The notes: a model not told the origin generated them from the sequence alone. 45,971 nucleotides of DNA from an uncultured Bacteroides sp. (GCA_900542985.1 UQPQ01000020.1:1-45971); one strand, 5' to 3'. Counted from the first letter of the stretch, positions 17,507-26,408 are shown. A program made the numbers and translations.

Positions 17507-18670
17507 ATGAAAGCATTAAGAAATTATCTCGACAAGATAAAGCCGAACTTTGAAGAGGGAGGCAAATACCATGCTCTTCGTTCTGTATTCGACGGTTTTG
17601 AAACATTCTTGTTCGTTCCGAATACAACATCGAAGACAGGTACGCATATCCACGATGCGATTGATAGTAAGCGTATCATGTCAATCGTGGTTATTGCATT
17701 GATACCGGCATTGCTGTTCGGTATGTTTAACGTAGGCTATCAGCACTATCTTGCAGCAGGTATCGAAGGTAGCATTATTGAAAAATTTGTATATGGTTTC
17801 TTGGCTGTATTGCCGAAAATCATTGTTTCTTATGTAGTAGGTTTGGGTATTGAGTTTATCGTAGCTCAGTGGAAGAAAGAAGAAATTCAGGAAGGTTTCC
17901 TGGTTTCTGGTATGTTGATTCCGATGATTGTTCCGGTAGACTGTCCGTTGTGGATGCTGGCTGTTGCTACTGCCTTCTCTGTAATTTTTGCAAAAGAAGT
18001 ATTCGGTGGTACAGGTATGAATATCTTTAACCCTGCATTGATTACTCGTGCATTCTTGTTCTTTGCTTATCCTACTAAAATGTCTGGTGATGCTGTATGG
18101 GTATCAGGTAACAGCATCTTCGGTATGGGACAGACTGTAGACGGTTTGACTGCTGCTACTCCTCTTGGTGTGGCTAAAGTTGCAGAATGTCCTGCATTCT
18201 CTTGGGATATGGTGACTGGTTTGATTCCGGGTTCTATCGGTGAAACTAGTGTAATCGCTATTGCAATCGGTGCAGTAATCCTTTTGTGGACAGGCGTGGC
18301 AAGCTGGAAGACTATGTTGTCTGTATTTGTAGGTGGTGCTGTAATGGGATGGATTTTCAATACAATCGGTCCTGATACTTCAATCGCTCATATGCCTTGG
18401 TATGAACACTTGTGCTTGGGTGGCTTCTGCTTTGGTGCTGTATTTATGGCAACAGACCCTGTTACTTCTTCACGTACAGAAAACGGTAAGTTTGTATATG
18501 GTTTCCTGATTGGTGCTATGGCAATCATTATCCGTGTATTGAACCCAGGTTATCCAGAAGGTATGATGTTGGCTATCCTGCTGATGAACATCTTTGCTCC
18601 GCTGATCGACTATGTAGTGGTTCAGAACAATATTTCCCGTCGTGCAAAACGTGCTATGTCTAACAAGTAA
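17507..18670 (+). CDS. nqrB: Na+-translocating NADH:quinone reductase subunit B
   Basis: A 387-residue integral membrane subunit with about ten helices; riboflavin and covalent FMN are bound by this subunit in the family. The covalent-FMN region is LTAATPLGVAK near residue 220. GGTGMNIFNPALITRAFLFF and MATDPVTSSRTENGK are further signatures. The N-terminus has the NqrB-type soluble extension KALRNYLDKIKPNFEEGGKY, absent from RnfD. It is paralogous to RnfD at 3709. Confidence 0.96.
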   Translation: MKALRNYLDKIKPNFEEGGKYHALRSVFDGFETFLFVPNTTSKTGTHIHDAIDSKRIMSIVVIALIPALLFGMFNVGYQHYLAAGIEGSIIEKFVYGFLAVLPKIIVSYVVGLGIEFIVAQWKKEEIQEGFLVSGMLIPMIVPVDCPLWMLAVATAFSVIFAKEVFGGTGMNIFNPALITRAFLFFAYPTKMSGDAVWVSGNSIFGMGQTVDGLTAATPLGVAKVAECPAFSWDMVTGLIPGSIGETSVIAIAIGAVILLWTGVASWKTMLSVFVGGAVMGWIFNTIGPDTSIAHMPWYEHLCLGGFCFGAVFMATDPVTSSRTENGKFVYGFLIGAMAIIIRVLNPGYPEGMMLAILLMNIFAPLIDYVVVQNNISRRAKRAMSNK

Positions 18671-18684
18671 AAACCGAATATACA

Positions 18685-19365
18685 ATGAATACTAATAGTA
18701 ACTCTTATACTATCATTTATGCTTCGGTAATGGTTGTTATCGTAGCATTCTTGCTGGCTTTCGTTAACTCTTCTCTGCGCGATATTCAGGGAAAGAACGT
18801 AGAGCTGGATACTAAAAAACAGATCCTTTCTTCATTAGGAATTAAGAATGTTCAGGATGCTGAGGCTGAATTTGCTAAGATTGTAAAATCTGATATGCTG
18901 GTAGCAGCAGACGGTACACTTACTCCGTATGAAGGAGCTTTTGTAACTGCTTATGAAAAAGACTTCAAGGAAAACGGACGTTCTCATTTGTTCGTTTGCG
19001 AAATCGAAGGTCAGACTAAATATGTAATTCCTGTATACGGTGCCGGATTGTGGGGCGCTATCTGGGGATATGTTGCATTGAATGAAGACAAGAATACTGT
19101 TTACGGTACTTATTTCTCTCATGCTTCTGAAACTCCGGGTCTGGGTGCTGAAATTGCAACAGAACATTTCCAGAATGAATTCAAGGATAAGAATGTACTG
19201 GATGGTGAAGCAATCGGTCTGGGTGTTGTAAAGAACGGTAAGGTTGAAAAACCGGAATTCCAGGTAGACGGTATTTCTGGAGGTACAATCACATCAGTTG
19301 CAGTAGACAAAATGTTGAAAGATTGTATGGGACAGTATACCAAATTTTTAACTACTAAAGAATAA
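18685..19365 (+). CDS. nqrC: Na+-translocating NADH:quinone reductase subunit C
   Basis: A 226-residue subunit with one N-terminal membrane helix (about residues 9-29) and a periplasmic FMN-binding domain. GLWGAIWGYVALNED, SHASETPGLGAE and the flavinylation motif GISGGTITS (near residues 198-204) are family features; a threonine of that motif holds covalent FMN. It is paralogous to RnfG. The spacing to nqrB is 14 bp and to nqrD 19 bp. Confidence 0.95.
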   Translation: MNTNSNSYTIIYASVMVVIVAFLLAFVNSSLRDIQGKNVELDTKKQILSSLGIKNVQDAEAEFAKIVKSDMLVAADGTLTPYEGAFVTAYEKDFKENGRSHLFVCEIEGQTKYVIPVYGAGLWGAIWGYVALNEDKNTVYGTYFSHASETPGLGAEIATEHFQNEFKDKNVLDGEAIGLGVVKNGKVEKPEFQVDGISGGTITSVAVDKMLKDCMGQYTKFLTTKE

Positions 19366-19375
19366 AAAAGGAGGA
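19364..19375 (+). promoter_or_regulatory. Strong Shine-Dalgarno before nqrD
   Basis: AAAAAAGGAGGAG places GGAGG 10 nt before the nqrD ATG at 19385. It overlaps the nqrC stop. Its paralogue rnfE carries an equally strong site at the equivalent junction. Confidence 0.75.
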
Positions 19376-19384
19376 GATAATCAT

Positions 19385-20023
19385 ATGGGAAGTTTATTTT
19401 CAGCTAAAAACAAAGAAGTATTTTCTACTCCGTTGGGCTTGAACAACCCGGTTACCGTTCAGGTATTGGGTATCTGTTCTGCATTGGCCGTAACTTCTAA
19501 GTTGGAGCCGGCTATTGTAATGGGTCTTTCAGTAACAATCATTACAGCATTTTCCAATGTAGTAATTTCATTGATCCGTAAAACTATTCCTAACCGTATT
19601 CGTATCATCGTACAGTTGGTAGTAGTAGCTGCATTGGTAACAATTGTAAGTGAACTGTTGAAAGCATTTGCGTATGATGTAAGCGTACAGTTGTCTGTAT
19701 ACGTAGGTTTGATTATTACAAACTGTATCCTGATGGGACGTCTGGAAGCTTTTGCAATGTCAAATGGTCCGTGGGAATCTTGTCTGGACGGTATCGGAAA
19801 CGGTTTGGGATATGCCAAGATTCTGGTTATGGTAGCATTCATCCGTGAATTGCTTGGTTCAGGAACTCTGCTTGGTTTCAATATTTTGAATTACGATGCA
19901 ATTAAGAGTGCCGGTTATGTAAACAACGGTTTGATGTTGATGCCTCCTATGGCATTGATTATCGTTGCTTGTATTATTTGGTACCAGCGTGCAAAACACA
20001 AAGAATTGCAGGAAAAAGAATAA
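19385..20023 (+). CDS. nqrD: Na+-translocating NADH:quinone reductase subunit D
   Basis: A 212-residue protein with about six helices, of the RnfE/NqrD family. NNPVTVQVLGICSALAVT near residue 21 and IITNCILMGRLEAFAMSNGPW near residue 117 are the two inverted half-helix motifs that hold a cofactor with NqrE. FIRELLGSGTLLG follows. The good ribosome-binding site confirms ATG 19385. Confidence 0.95.
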   Translation: MGSLFSAKNKEVFSTPLGLNNPVTVQVLGICSALAVTSKLEPAIVMGLSVTIITAFSNVVISLIRKTIPNRIRIIVQLVVVAALVTIVSELLKAFAYDVSVQLSVYVGLIITNCILMGRLEAFAMSNGPWESCLDGIGNGLGYAKILVMVAFIRELLGSGTLLGFNILNYDAIKSAGYVNNGLMLMPPMALIIVACIIWYQRAKHKELQEKE

Positions 20024-20041
20024 TAAAATAAGGAAATAATT

Positions 20042-20665
20042 ATGGAACACTTTATAAGTTTATTCGTCCGCTCTATCTTTGTGGACAATATGATTTTCGC
20101 GTTCTTCTTGGGTATGTGTTCATACCTTGCTGTATCGAAGAATGTGAAGACTGCTCTTGGTTTGGGTATTGCCGTTACATTCGTATTGGTAGTAACATTG
20201 CCGGTAAACTATTTGCTCCAGACAAAAGTACTTGCAGCAGATGGTATTCTGGGTATCGACTTGAGCTTCTTGAGCTTTATTCTTTTCATTGCCGTAATTG
20301 CGGCTATCGTACAGTTGGTTGAAATGATTGTAGAACGTTTCAGTCCTTCTCTGTATGCATCATTGGGTATTTTCCTTCCTTTGATTGCTGTAAACTGTGC
20401 CATCATGGGTGCTTCTTTGTTTATGCAGCAGCGTATTGGCTTGGGAGCTTCCGATCCGAAGTTTATCGGTGGTATCGGTGATGCTATTTCTTATGCATTG
20501 GGATCTGGTATCGGTTGGTTGCTGGCTATTGTAGGTTTGGCTGCTATCCGTGAAAAGATGACTTACTCTGATGTTCCTGCTCCGTTGAAAGGATTGGGTA
20601 TCACATTTATCACTGTAGGTCTGATGGCAATGGCATTTATGTGTTTCTCTGGTTTGAACATCTAA
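20042..20665 (+). CDS. nqrE: Na+-translocating NADH:quinone reductase subunit E
   Basis: A 207-residue protein with about six helices, of the RnfA/NqrE family. [21 protein letters not shown] near the N-terminus and [14 protein letters not shown] near residue 118 carry the conserved cysteines of the half-helices that, with NqrD, bind an iron centre in characterised complexes. [19 protein letters not shown] precedes the last helix. Spacing to nqrD is 18 bp. Confidence 0.96.
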   Translation: MEHFISLFVRSIFVDNMIFAFFLGMCSYLAVSKNVKTALGLGIAVTFVLVVTLPVNYLLQTKVLAADGILGIDLSFLSFILFIAVIAAIVQLVEMIVERFSPSLYASLGIFLPLIAVNCAIMGASLFMQQRIGLGASDPKFIGGIGDAISYALGSGIGWLLAIVGLAAIREKMTYSDVPAPLKGLGITFITVGLMAMAFMCFSGLNI

Positions 20666-20684
20666 TAAAGAAAGGAATAAAACA

Positions 20685-21953
20685 ATGGATATGAATTTTA
20701 TTTTAGCAAGCATTGGAGTATTCCTTGTGACTATTCTTGTGCTGGTCGTTATCCTCTTGGTTGCCAAGAATTTCTTGGTTGCATCGGGTAAGGTGAAATT
20801 GACTATCAATGGTGAGAACCAGCTGGAAGTAGAATCTGGTTCTACTCTGTTGAACACATTGGCTGTAAACAATGTATTCTTGCCTTCTGCTTGTGGTGGT
20901 AAGGGTTCTTGCGGACAGTGTAAATGTCAGGTTGTAGAAGGTGGTGGTGAAATTCTTCCTTCAGAAGTAAGCCACTTCAGCCGTAAACAGCAGAAAGACC
21001 ACTGGCGTCTGGGATGTCAGGTAAAAGTAAAAGGTGATATGGCTATCAAGGTGCCAGAATCTGTAATGGGTGTAAAAGAGTACGAATGTACTGTTATCTC
21101 AAACAAGAACGTGGCTACTTTTATCAAAGAGTTCAAAGTGCAGTTGCCTAAAGGTGCTCACATGGACTTTATCCCGGGTTCTTATGCTCAGATTAAGATT
21201 CCTAAATTTGAAATGGATTACAACAAGGACATTGATAAGAGCCTTATCGGTGACGAATATTTGCCAGCTTGGGAAAAATTCGGTTTGTTTGGCTTGAAAT
21301 GTAAGAACCCGGAAGAAACTATCCGTGCTTACTCTATGGCCAACTATCCTGCAGAAGGTGACGTGTTCATGTTGACAGTACGTATCGCTACTCCTCCGTT
21401 CAAACCAGACCGCAGTGGTTTCATGGATGTAAATCCGGGTATCGCTTCTTCTTACATCTTTACTCTGAAACCGGGTGACAAGGTGTTGATGAGTGGTCCT
21501 TACGGAGACTTCCACCCAATCTTCGATTCTAAGAAAGAAATGATTTGGGTCGGTGGTGGTGCCGGTATGGCTCCGCTTCGTGCACAGATTATGCATATGA
21601 CTCGTACATTGCATACTACAGACCGCGAATTGCACTACTTCTACGGTGCTCGTGCATTGAACGAAGTATTCTATCTGGAAGACTTCCTTGCTTTGGAAAA
21701 AGACTTCCCGAACTTCCACTTCCACTTGGCTCTGGACCGTCCGGACCCTGCAGCAGATGCAGCTGGTGTAAAATACACTGCCGGATTCGTTCATCAGGTA
21801 ATGTTGAATACTTACTTGAAAGATCACGAAGCTCCAGAAGACATCGAATACTACATGTGTGGTCCTGGTCCGATGTCAAAAGCTGTGGTTAGCATGTTGG
21901 ATAGCTTGGGTGTTGAAGAATCTTCTATCATGTACGATAACTTTGGTGGATAA
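20685..21953 (+). CDS. nqrF: Na+-translocating NADH:quinone reductase subunit F
   Basis: A 422-residue NADH-oxidising subunit that feeds electrons into NQR. There is one N-terminal membrane helix (about residues 4-28). A plant-type 2Fe-2S ferredoxin domain follows with C70, C76, C79 and C111. A ferredoxin-reductase module comes next, with FAD-binding RAYSMANYP near residue 209 and NADH-binding GGGAGMAPLRAQ near residue 289. The terminal YMCGPGPM...YDNFGG is typical. It is the last gene of the operon, followed by a strong terminator. Confidence 0.96.
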   Translation: MDMNFILASIGVFLVTILVLVVILLVAKNFLVASGKVKLTINGENQLEVESGSTLLNTLAVNNVFLPSACGGKGSCGQCKCQVVEGGGEILPSEVSHFSRKQQKDHWRLGCQVKVKGDMAIKVPESVMGVKEYECTVISNKNVATFIKEFKVQLPKGAHMDFIPGSYAQIKIPKFEMDYNKDIDKSLIGDEYLPAWEKFGLFGLKCKNPEETIRAYSMANYPAEGDVFMLTVRIATPPFKPDRSGFMDVNPGIASSYIFTLKPGDKVLMSGPYGDFHPIFDSKKEMIWVGGGAGMAPLRAQIMHMTRTLHTTDRELHYFYGARALNEVFYLEDFLALEKDFPNFHFHLALDRPDPAADAAGVKYTAGFVHQVMLNTYLKDHEAPEDIEYYMCGPGPMSKAVVSMLDSLGVEESSIMYDNFGG

Positions 21954-21977
21954 TTTTTCACTCAATCGAGATAAAGA

Positions 21978-22020
21978 AAAGAGAGCGTTTCAGATTCTGA
22001 AACGCTCTCTTTCTTTTTTT
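21978..22020 (+). terminator. nqr operon terminator
   Basis: A perfect 13-bp stem, 21981-21993 (GAGAGCGTTTCAG) with 21997-22009, extended by three A-T pairs, has an ATT loop. It is followed by a T-rich tract ending in seven or more T. Confidence 0.9.
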
Positions 22021-22048
22021 TATATCAGACTAAGTGACTGCGATTACT

Positions 22049-22117
22049 CTGGTTTGAATTACCAGCAGGGAATGGTACTTTTTATAGTAATATCATGCTG
22101 TGATATTGTTTGCTGGT
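22049..22117. repeat. Competing small inverted repeats after nqr
   Basis: CTGGT (22049-22053) pairs with ACCAG (22061-22065). AATATCA (22089-22095) pairs with TGATATT (22101-22107). The same ACCAGCA (22061-22067) could instead pair with TGCTGGT (22111-22117), enclosing the second hairpin. These are short and lie in a 289-bp gap between nqr and the acetyltransferase. No function is evident. Confidence 0.4.
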
Positions 22118-22123
22118 TTAAAA

Positions 22124-22211
22124 CGACGACGTCGTACGGAGAATCGGCGCCGTTGGCTGTACAGTTGGCGCCGTTGATTTTCCGTACGACGTCGTCGATT
22201 AAATTATTCGA
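22124..22211. repeat. 21-bp-period tandem array with 17-bp inverted repeat (locus 2)
   Basis: Units start at 22128, 22149, 22170 and 22191, exactly 21 bp apart. They open with GACGTCGT, GCCGTTGG, GCCGTTGA and GTCGTCGA, the same unit type as at 6771. Positions 22124-22140 and 22181-22197 also form a perfect 17-bp inverted repeat (CGACGACGTCGTACGGA and its complement), and CTGTACAG at its centre is a palindrome. It lies 31 bp past the acetyltransferase stop, where it could act as that operon's transcript end. Confidence 0.75.
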
Positions 22212-22242
22212 CACACATCACTCTCTTTCCATTCTTGCTATC

Positions 22243-22794
22243 TTAAAGCAATCTTTTCTTGACTACAGCCGGATTTCCCACTGCCACACAATCCGACGGG
22301 ATATCTTTGGTCACTACACTGCCTGCCCCAATGACGGTACGGTCTCCGATAGTAATGCCGGGAAGAATTATACTTCCACCTCCTATCCAGCAGTCACTAC
22401 CTATACTGACAGGGTAGGAGTATTCTTTCCCTTCACGGCGTTCCAGGTAGTTCAGAGGATGATGAGGTGTGTATATCTGTACGTTAGGACCTATCAGTGT
22501 ATGTGCCCCGATAGTAATGAAGGCACCATCCAGAAAGGTACAATTGGCATTGATGAATACATGCTCTCCCAAACGTATCCCATTGCCGTGGTCGCAATGA
22601 AAAGGAGGCATGATGACAGCACTTTTCGGTATTCCCGGTATCAGTTCTTCCAGAATTGTTCTATACTCATCATCATACATGGAGAGCATACGGAATTTTG
22701 CCAATAAAGTTTTGCAGTGCCGGAAGCTTTCCTGTATATCGGGAGCAGTAAAGTCGGCAAGCAGACCATTCCTCATTTTTTCCAGTTCGTTCAT
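22243..22794 (-). CDS. Hexapeptide-repeat sugar O-acetyltransferase (maltose/galactoside acetyltransferase type)
   Basis: A 183-residue left-handed beta-helix acetyltransferase. An N-terminal Mac-type helical domain (about residues 1-60) precedes hexapeptide repeats from about 75 on (GNGIRLGEHVFINANCTFLD, IGAHTLIGPNVQIYTPHHPL, IGSDCWIGGGSIILPG). The catalytic His lies in TPHHPL. Family members move acetyl from acetyl-CoA to a sugar hydroxyl; the acceptor here is unknown. It follows uvrB by 21 bp on the same strand, probably co-transcribed. Confidence 0.9.
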   Translation of the reverse strand: MNELEKMRNGLLADFTAPDIQESFRHCKTLLAKFRMLSMYDDEYRTILEELIPGIPKSAVIMPPFHCDHGNGIRLGEHVFINANCTFLDGAFITIGAHTLIGPNVQIYTPHHPLNYLERREGKEYSYPVSIGSDCWIGGGSIILPGITIGDRTVIGAGSVVTKDIPSDCVAVGNPAVVKKRLL

Positions 22795-22815
22795 GGTGCG
22801 TATTGAGTTTATGTG

Positions 22816-24843
22816 TTATTTCTCTTTCAGCATTTCTTCCATACGGAGCAATTCGTCGCGATATTGTGCTGCTTCGATGAAGTCCAGCTTCTTGGCTGCT
22901 TCCTGCATCAGTTTTCGGGTACGCTCTATGCTCTTTTGCAATTGCTCTTTCGACATATATTGAACAATAGGGTCTGCTGCAGCGGTGATGGTTTCCGGAG
23001 CATCGGAATAAGCTTTGGGAGCTTTTGGAGTTTCCGAAGAAGCCGGTTGCAGATTGGAAAGCGCATTGTTTCGTGCACGTTTAATCTGCTTGGGAGTAAT
23101 GCCATGCGCTTCGTTGTAAGCCAGCTGCTTTTCCCGTCGGCGGTTGGTCTCGTCGATGGTTTGCTTCATACTGTCTGTAATTTTATCGGCATACATAATC
23201 ACTTTACCGTTGACATTACGTGCTGCACGTCCGGCTGTCTGTGTCAGTGAACGGTGGGAGCGAAGGAAGCCTTCCTTGTCGGCATCCAGAATCGCAACCA
23301 GCGACACTTCGGGCAGGTCCAGTCCTTCACGCAGCAGGTTTACTCCAATCAGCACATCATATACTCCCGCTCTCAGGTCATCCATGATTTTTACACGCTC
23401 CAAAGTCTCGACATCGCTGTGTATATATGCACAACGGATATCGTGGCGCAGCAGATAGTCACTCAGTTCTTCTGCCATACGCTTGGTCAGAGTCGTGACA
23501 AGTACACGTTCTTCCGCCTCGATGCGCTGTTGTATTTCTTCCATCAGGTCGTCTACCTGATTCATACTGGGGCGTACTTCGATGACCGGATCCAGCAAGC
23601 CGGTAGGACGAATGACCTGTTCCACCACAATACCTTCACTTTGTATTAATTCGTAGTCGGCAGGAGTAGCACTGACGTAAATCACCTGTTTGGCCATTTC
23701 CTGAAATTCCTCAAACTTAAGCGGACGGTTGTCCATGGCGGCAGGCAAGCGGAATCCATATTCTACCAAGTTGGTTTTTCGGGCACGGTCTCCACCATAC
23801 ATAGCCCGTATTTGCGGTACGCTGACATGGCTTTCATCGATTACGATGAGGAAATCTTCCGGGAAGAAATCCAGCAGACAGTAAGGCCGTGTGCCGGCTT
23901 CTCTTCCGTCGAAGTAACGCGAATAGTTCTCTATACCCGAACAATGTCCCAGTTCGCGGAGCATTTCCATGTCGTACGTCACGCGTTCGTAAATACGTTT
24001 TGCCTCATAAGGCTTTCCTATTTCTTCAAAATAGGCTACCTGTTTGGTCAAGTCGTCTTCTATTTGATGGATGGCACGTAAGGTACTTTCCTTGGTTGTC
24101 ATAAACAGATTGGCCGGATAGATTTTGTATTCATCGAAACTGCCCAGCCGATGTCCGGAAATAGGGTCAACTTCTTCGATGGCATCTATCTCGTCATCCC
24201 AGAAAATAATACGGAGCAAATTGTCGGTATATGCCAGGTAAATATCTACAGTATCGCCTTTAACCCGGAAGTTTCCTCGGTTCAGCTCGATGTCATTCCT
24301 TACATAAAGACTGTCTACCAGCCGTCTTAAAAATACGTTGCGGTCTATCAGTTTTCCTTTCTTTACTTCGATGACATTGTTATAGAAATCAGACGGATTT
24401 CCCATACCGTATATACAGGATACCGATGATACTACAATGACATCCTTTCTTCCCGACAGCAGGGCCGAAGTAGCAGCCAGACGCAGCTTGTCTATTTCGT
24501 CGTTGATGGCAAGGTCTTTTTCAATATACGTATCGGTAGACGGGATATATGCTTCCGGCTGATAGTAGTCGTAATAAGACACATAGTATTCTACGGCATT
24601 GTTGGGGAAGAAATTCTTGAATTCTCCATATAATTGGGCTGCCAATGTCTTGTTATGACTCAAGATCAGTGTAGGCTTATTGATATTCTTGATTACGTTG
24701 GCTATGGTAAATGTCTTTCCCGAACCGGTTACCCCCAATAAGGTCTGTGCCGGTGTACCGGCTTTCACTCCTTCAGTCAGTTGTGCAATGGCTTCCGGCT
24801 GGTCACCCATCGGCTGATAGTCTGATGCAAGTTCGAAATTCAT
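22816..24843 (-). CDS. uvrB: Excinuclease ABC subunit B
   Basis: A 675-residue UvrB, the DNA damage-verification helicase of nucleotide excision repair, of normal length. Walker A is GVTGSGKTFT (near residues 38-47). The beta-hairpin region YYDYYQPEAYIPSTDTYIEK lies near residue 92. The helicase motif DESH lies near 338, and GVNLLREGLDLPEVSLVAILDADKEG carries motif V. The C-terminal UVR domain (about 632-667) binds UvrC. It is divergent from bamD across a 348-bp gap. Confidence 0.97.
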   Translation of the reverse strand: MNFELASDYQPMGDQPEAIAQLTEGVKAGTPAQTLLGVTGSGKTFTIANVIKNINKPTLILSHNKTLAAQLYGEFKNFFPNNAVEYYVSYYDYYQPEAYIPSTDTYIEKDLAINDEIDKLRLAATSALLSGRKDVIVVSSVSCIYGMGNPSDFYNNVIEVKKGKLIDRNVFLRRLVDSLYVRNDIELNRGNFRVKGDTVDIYLAYTDNLLRIIFWDDEIDAIEEVDPISGHRLGSFDEYKIYPANLFMTTKESTLRAIHQIEDDLTKQVAYFEEIGKPYEAKRIYERVTYDMEMLRELGHCSGIENYSRYFDGREAGTRPYCLLDFFPEDFLIVIDESHVSVPQIRAMYGGDRARKTNLVEYGFRLPAAMDNRPLKFEEFQEMAKQVIYVSATPADYELIQSEGIVVEQVIRPTGLLDPVIEVRPSMNQVDDLMEEIQQRIEAEERVLVTTLTKRMAEELSDYLLRHDIRCAYIHSDVETLERVKIMDDLRAGVYDVLIGVNLLREGLDLPEVSLVAILDADKEGFLRSHRSLTQTAGRAARNVNGKVIMYADKITDSMKQTIDETNRRREKQLAYNEAHGITPKQIKRARNNALSNLQPASSETPKAPKAYSDAPETITAAADPIVQYMSKEQLQKSIERTRKLMQEAAKKLDFIEAAQYRDELLRMEEMLKEK

Positions 24844-25140
24844 AAAATACGGACAAGATTAGTTGATTTGTAATATATCGTGTAAAAATACACAATTATT
24901 TTTGTTCATCCGACAGACGGGGGCAAAAGTAAAAGAAATTCTCTCTACAGTTTCTTTAATTTCCTTTTGTGGAATGTTGCTTTTTGCAGCTTTTTATCCA
25001 AAAGAGGAAAGAGGAAACAGAAGCTGGCCTTTCCGTTGGAACTATGGGTGGAAGTAGCTCTTTCTGTCGGCAAACTTACGGAGTTTGAACCCGTTTCGCT
25101 GAAATTTAAACAAGCTTTAATATAAAAACCGTGTTGCTGT
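24844..25140. other. Intergenic region between uvrB and bamD
   Basis: The 348-bp divergent gap holds no convincing gene; a 64-codon plus-strand frame at 24863-25057 has no coding character. Two minus-strand matches to TAnnTTTG are present (24924-24931 read TACTTTTG; 25071-25078 read TAAGTTTG). Either could start uvrB transcription, giving a leader of about 75 or 220 nt. Neither has a clear -33 box. Confidence 0.45.
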
Positions 25141-25172
25141 ATTGTATTATTCGGTGGAAAGACGTAATTTTG
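25141..25172 (+). promoter_or_regulatory. Putative bamD operon promoter
   Basis: TAATTTTG at 25165-25172 matches the -7 consensus TAnnTTTG. ATTG at 25141-25144 is a near match to the -33 TTTG with a 20-bp spacer. The bamD ATG follows 19 bp after the box. Confidence 0.55.
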
Positions 25173-25191
25173 CACAACTATATTTATTAGC

Positions 25192-26025
25192 ATGAAAAAG
25201 TACATCGTTATAGGTCTCCTTTCTGCCGGAGTTTTATCTTCGTGCGGAGAGTATAATAAAGTGCTGAAAAGCACAGACTACGAATATAAATATGAAGCTG
25301 CAAAAGCTTATTTTGCGAAAGGACAAAACTCGAGAGCGGCAACTATTCTTGAAGAGTTGATACCTATTATGAAAGGTACATCCAACGGAGAGGAGTCTTT
25401 GTATATGTTGGCTATGACTTATTATAATCAGGGAGATTTTGTAACAGCTTCTCACTATTTTAATACCTATTATACGACTTATCCTCGCGGTACCTATACC
25501 GAATTGGCCCGTTTCCATAGTGGTAAGGCTCTTTATCTGGATACTCCGGAACCTCGATTGGATCAGAGTAGTACATACAAGGCTATCGATGAGTTGCAGA
25601 TGTTTTTGGAATATTTCCCGACTAGCAATCGTCGTGATATAGCCCAGAATATGATATTTGAACTGCAGGATAAACTGGTAGAAAAGGAATATCTTTCTGC
25701 CAAGTTGTATTACGATTTGGGGTCTTATACCGGAAATACCGTATACAGTAGTACGGGTAATAACTATCTGGCTGCTGTTGTGACTGCTCAGAATATTCTT
25801 CGTGAATATCCGTACACTCAGAGACGTGAGGATTTGTCTATTTTGATTCTCCGTGCCAAATATGATATGGCAAAGGAAAGTGTCTTGGAAAAGAAAGCTG
25901 AGCGTATGCGCGAAACCATTGACGAATATTATGCATTCAAAAATGAGTTTCCTGATAGCAAGTATATGAAAGAAGTAGAGGCTATCTTTAAAGATGCCAG
26001 CAAATATGTGAATGATGAAAATTAA
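25192..26025 (+). CDS. bamD: Outer membrane protein assembly factor BamD
   Basis: A 277-residue lipoprotein. The signal peptide ends in the lipobox LSSC (Cys19). Tetratricopeptide-like helical repeats follow, with YNKVLKSTDYEYKYEAAKAYF at the start and the repeated GDFVTASHYFNTYYTTYPRG and AVVTAQNILREYPYTQRREDL patterns. BamD is the essential lipoprotein partner of BamA in beta-barrel insertion into the outer membrane. It heads a three-gene operon with rpoZ (25-bp gap). Confidence 0.93.
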   Translation: MKKYIVIGLLSAGVLSSCGEYNKVLKSTDYEYKYEAAKAYFAKGQNSRAATILEELIPIMKGTSNGEESLYMLAMTYYNQGDFVTASHYFNTYYTTYPRGTYTELARFHSGKALYLDTPEPRLDQSSTYKAIDELQMFLEYFPTSNRRDIAQNMIFELQDKLVEKEYLSAKLYYDLGSYTGNTVYSSTGNNYLAAVVTAQNILREYPYTQRREDLSILILRAKYDMAKESVLEKKAERMRETIDEYYAFKNEFPDSKYMKEVEAIFKDASKYVNDEN

Positions 26026-26050
26026 TCAGTTTATAATTAAATAAGAAATT

Positions 26051-26386
26051 ATGGATTACAAAAAAACAAACGCTCCGACGAATACTGTTACTCGTAACAT
26101 GATGGAATTGTGCGAAGATACTGGTAATGTATACGAAACAGTGGCAATCATCGGTAAACGTGCAAATCAGATTGCAGTGGAAATGAAAAATGATCTTTCA
26201 AAGAAATTGCAGGAGTTTGCGTCTTACAATGATAACTTGGAAGAGGTATTTGAAAACAGAGAACAGATTGAAATTTCTCGTTATTACGAAAAACTTCCGA
26301 AGCCGACTTTGATTGCTACTCAGGAGTATATCGAAGGAAAGGTATATTATAGAAACCCTGCGAAAGAGAAAGAAAAACTGCAGTAA
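26051..26386 (+). CDS. rpoZ: DNA-directed RNA polymerase omega subunit (Bacteroidota type)
   Basis: A 111-residue protein of the Rpb6/omega family. NVYETVAIIGKRANQIAVEMK (residues about 27-47) is the conserved omega/Rpb6 helix that clamps the beta-prime C-terminus. The C-terminal extension LPKPTLIATQEYIEGKVYYR is typical of Bacteroidota omega and absent from proteobacterial forms. It lies between bamD and a DUF4293-like gene, an arrangement I know from other Bacteroidales. Confidence 0.9.
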   Translation: MDYKKTNAPTNTVTRNMMELCEDTGNVYETVAIIGKRANQIAVEMKNDLSKKLQEFASYNDNLEEVFENREQIEISRYYEKLPKPTLIATQEYIEGKVYYRNPAKEKEKLQ

Positions 26387-26408
26387 AGATAGAATACGGT
26401 TTACGATT

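Noticed and set aside
21859..22707. A 282-codon plus-strand open frame after nqrF
   Set aside because: It begins inside nqrF, runs through the nqr terminator and the 21-bp array, and lies opposite the acetyltransferase. No coding character.
22816..24843. Long plus-strand frames opposite uvrB
   Set aside because: They are shadows of a fully conserved UvrB reading frame.
24863..25057. A 64-codon frame between uvrB and bamD
   Set aside because: Composition and lack of a ribosome-binding site suggest chance; it overlaps promoter-like sequence for both neighbours.
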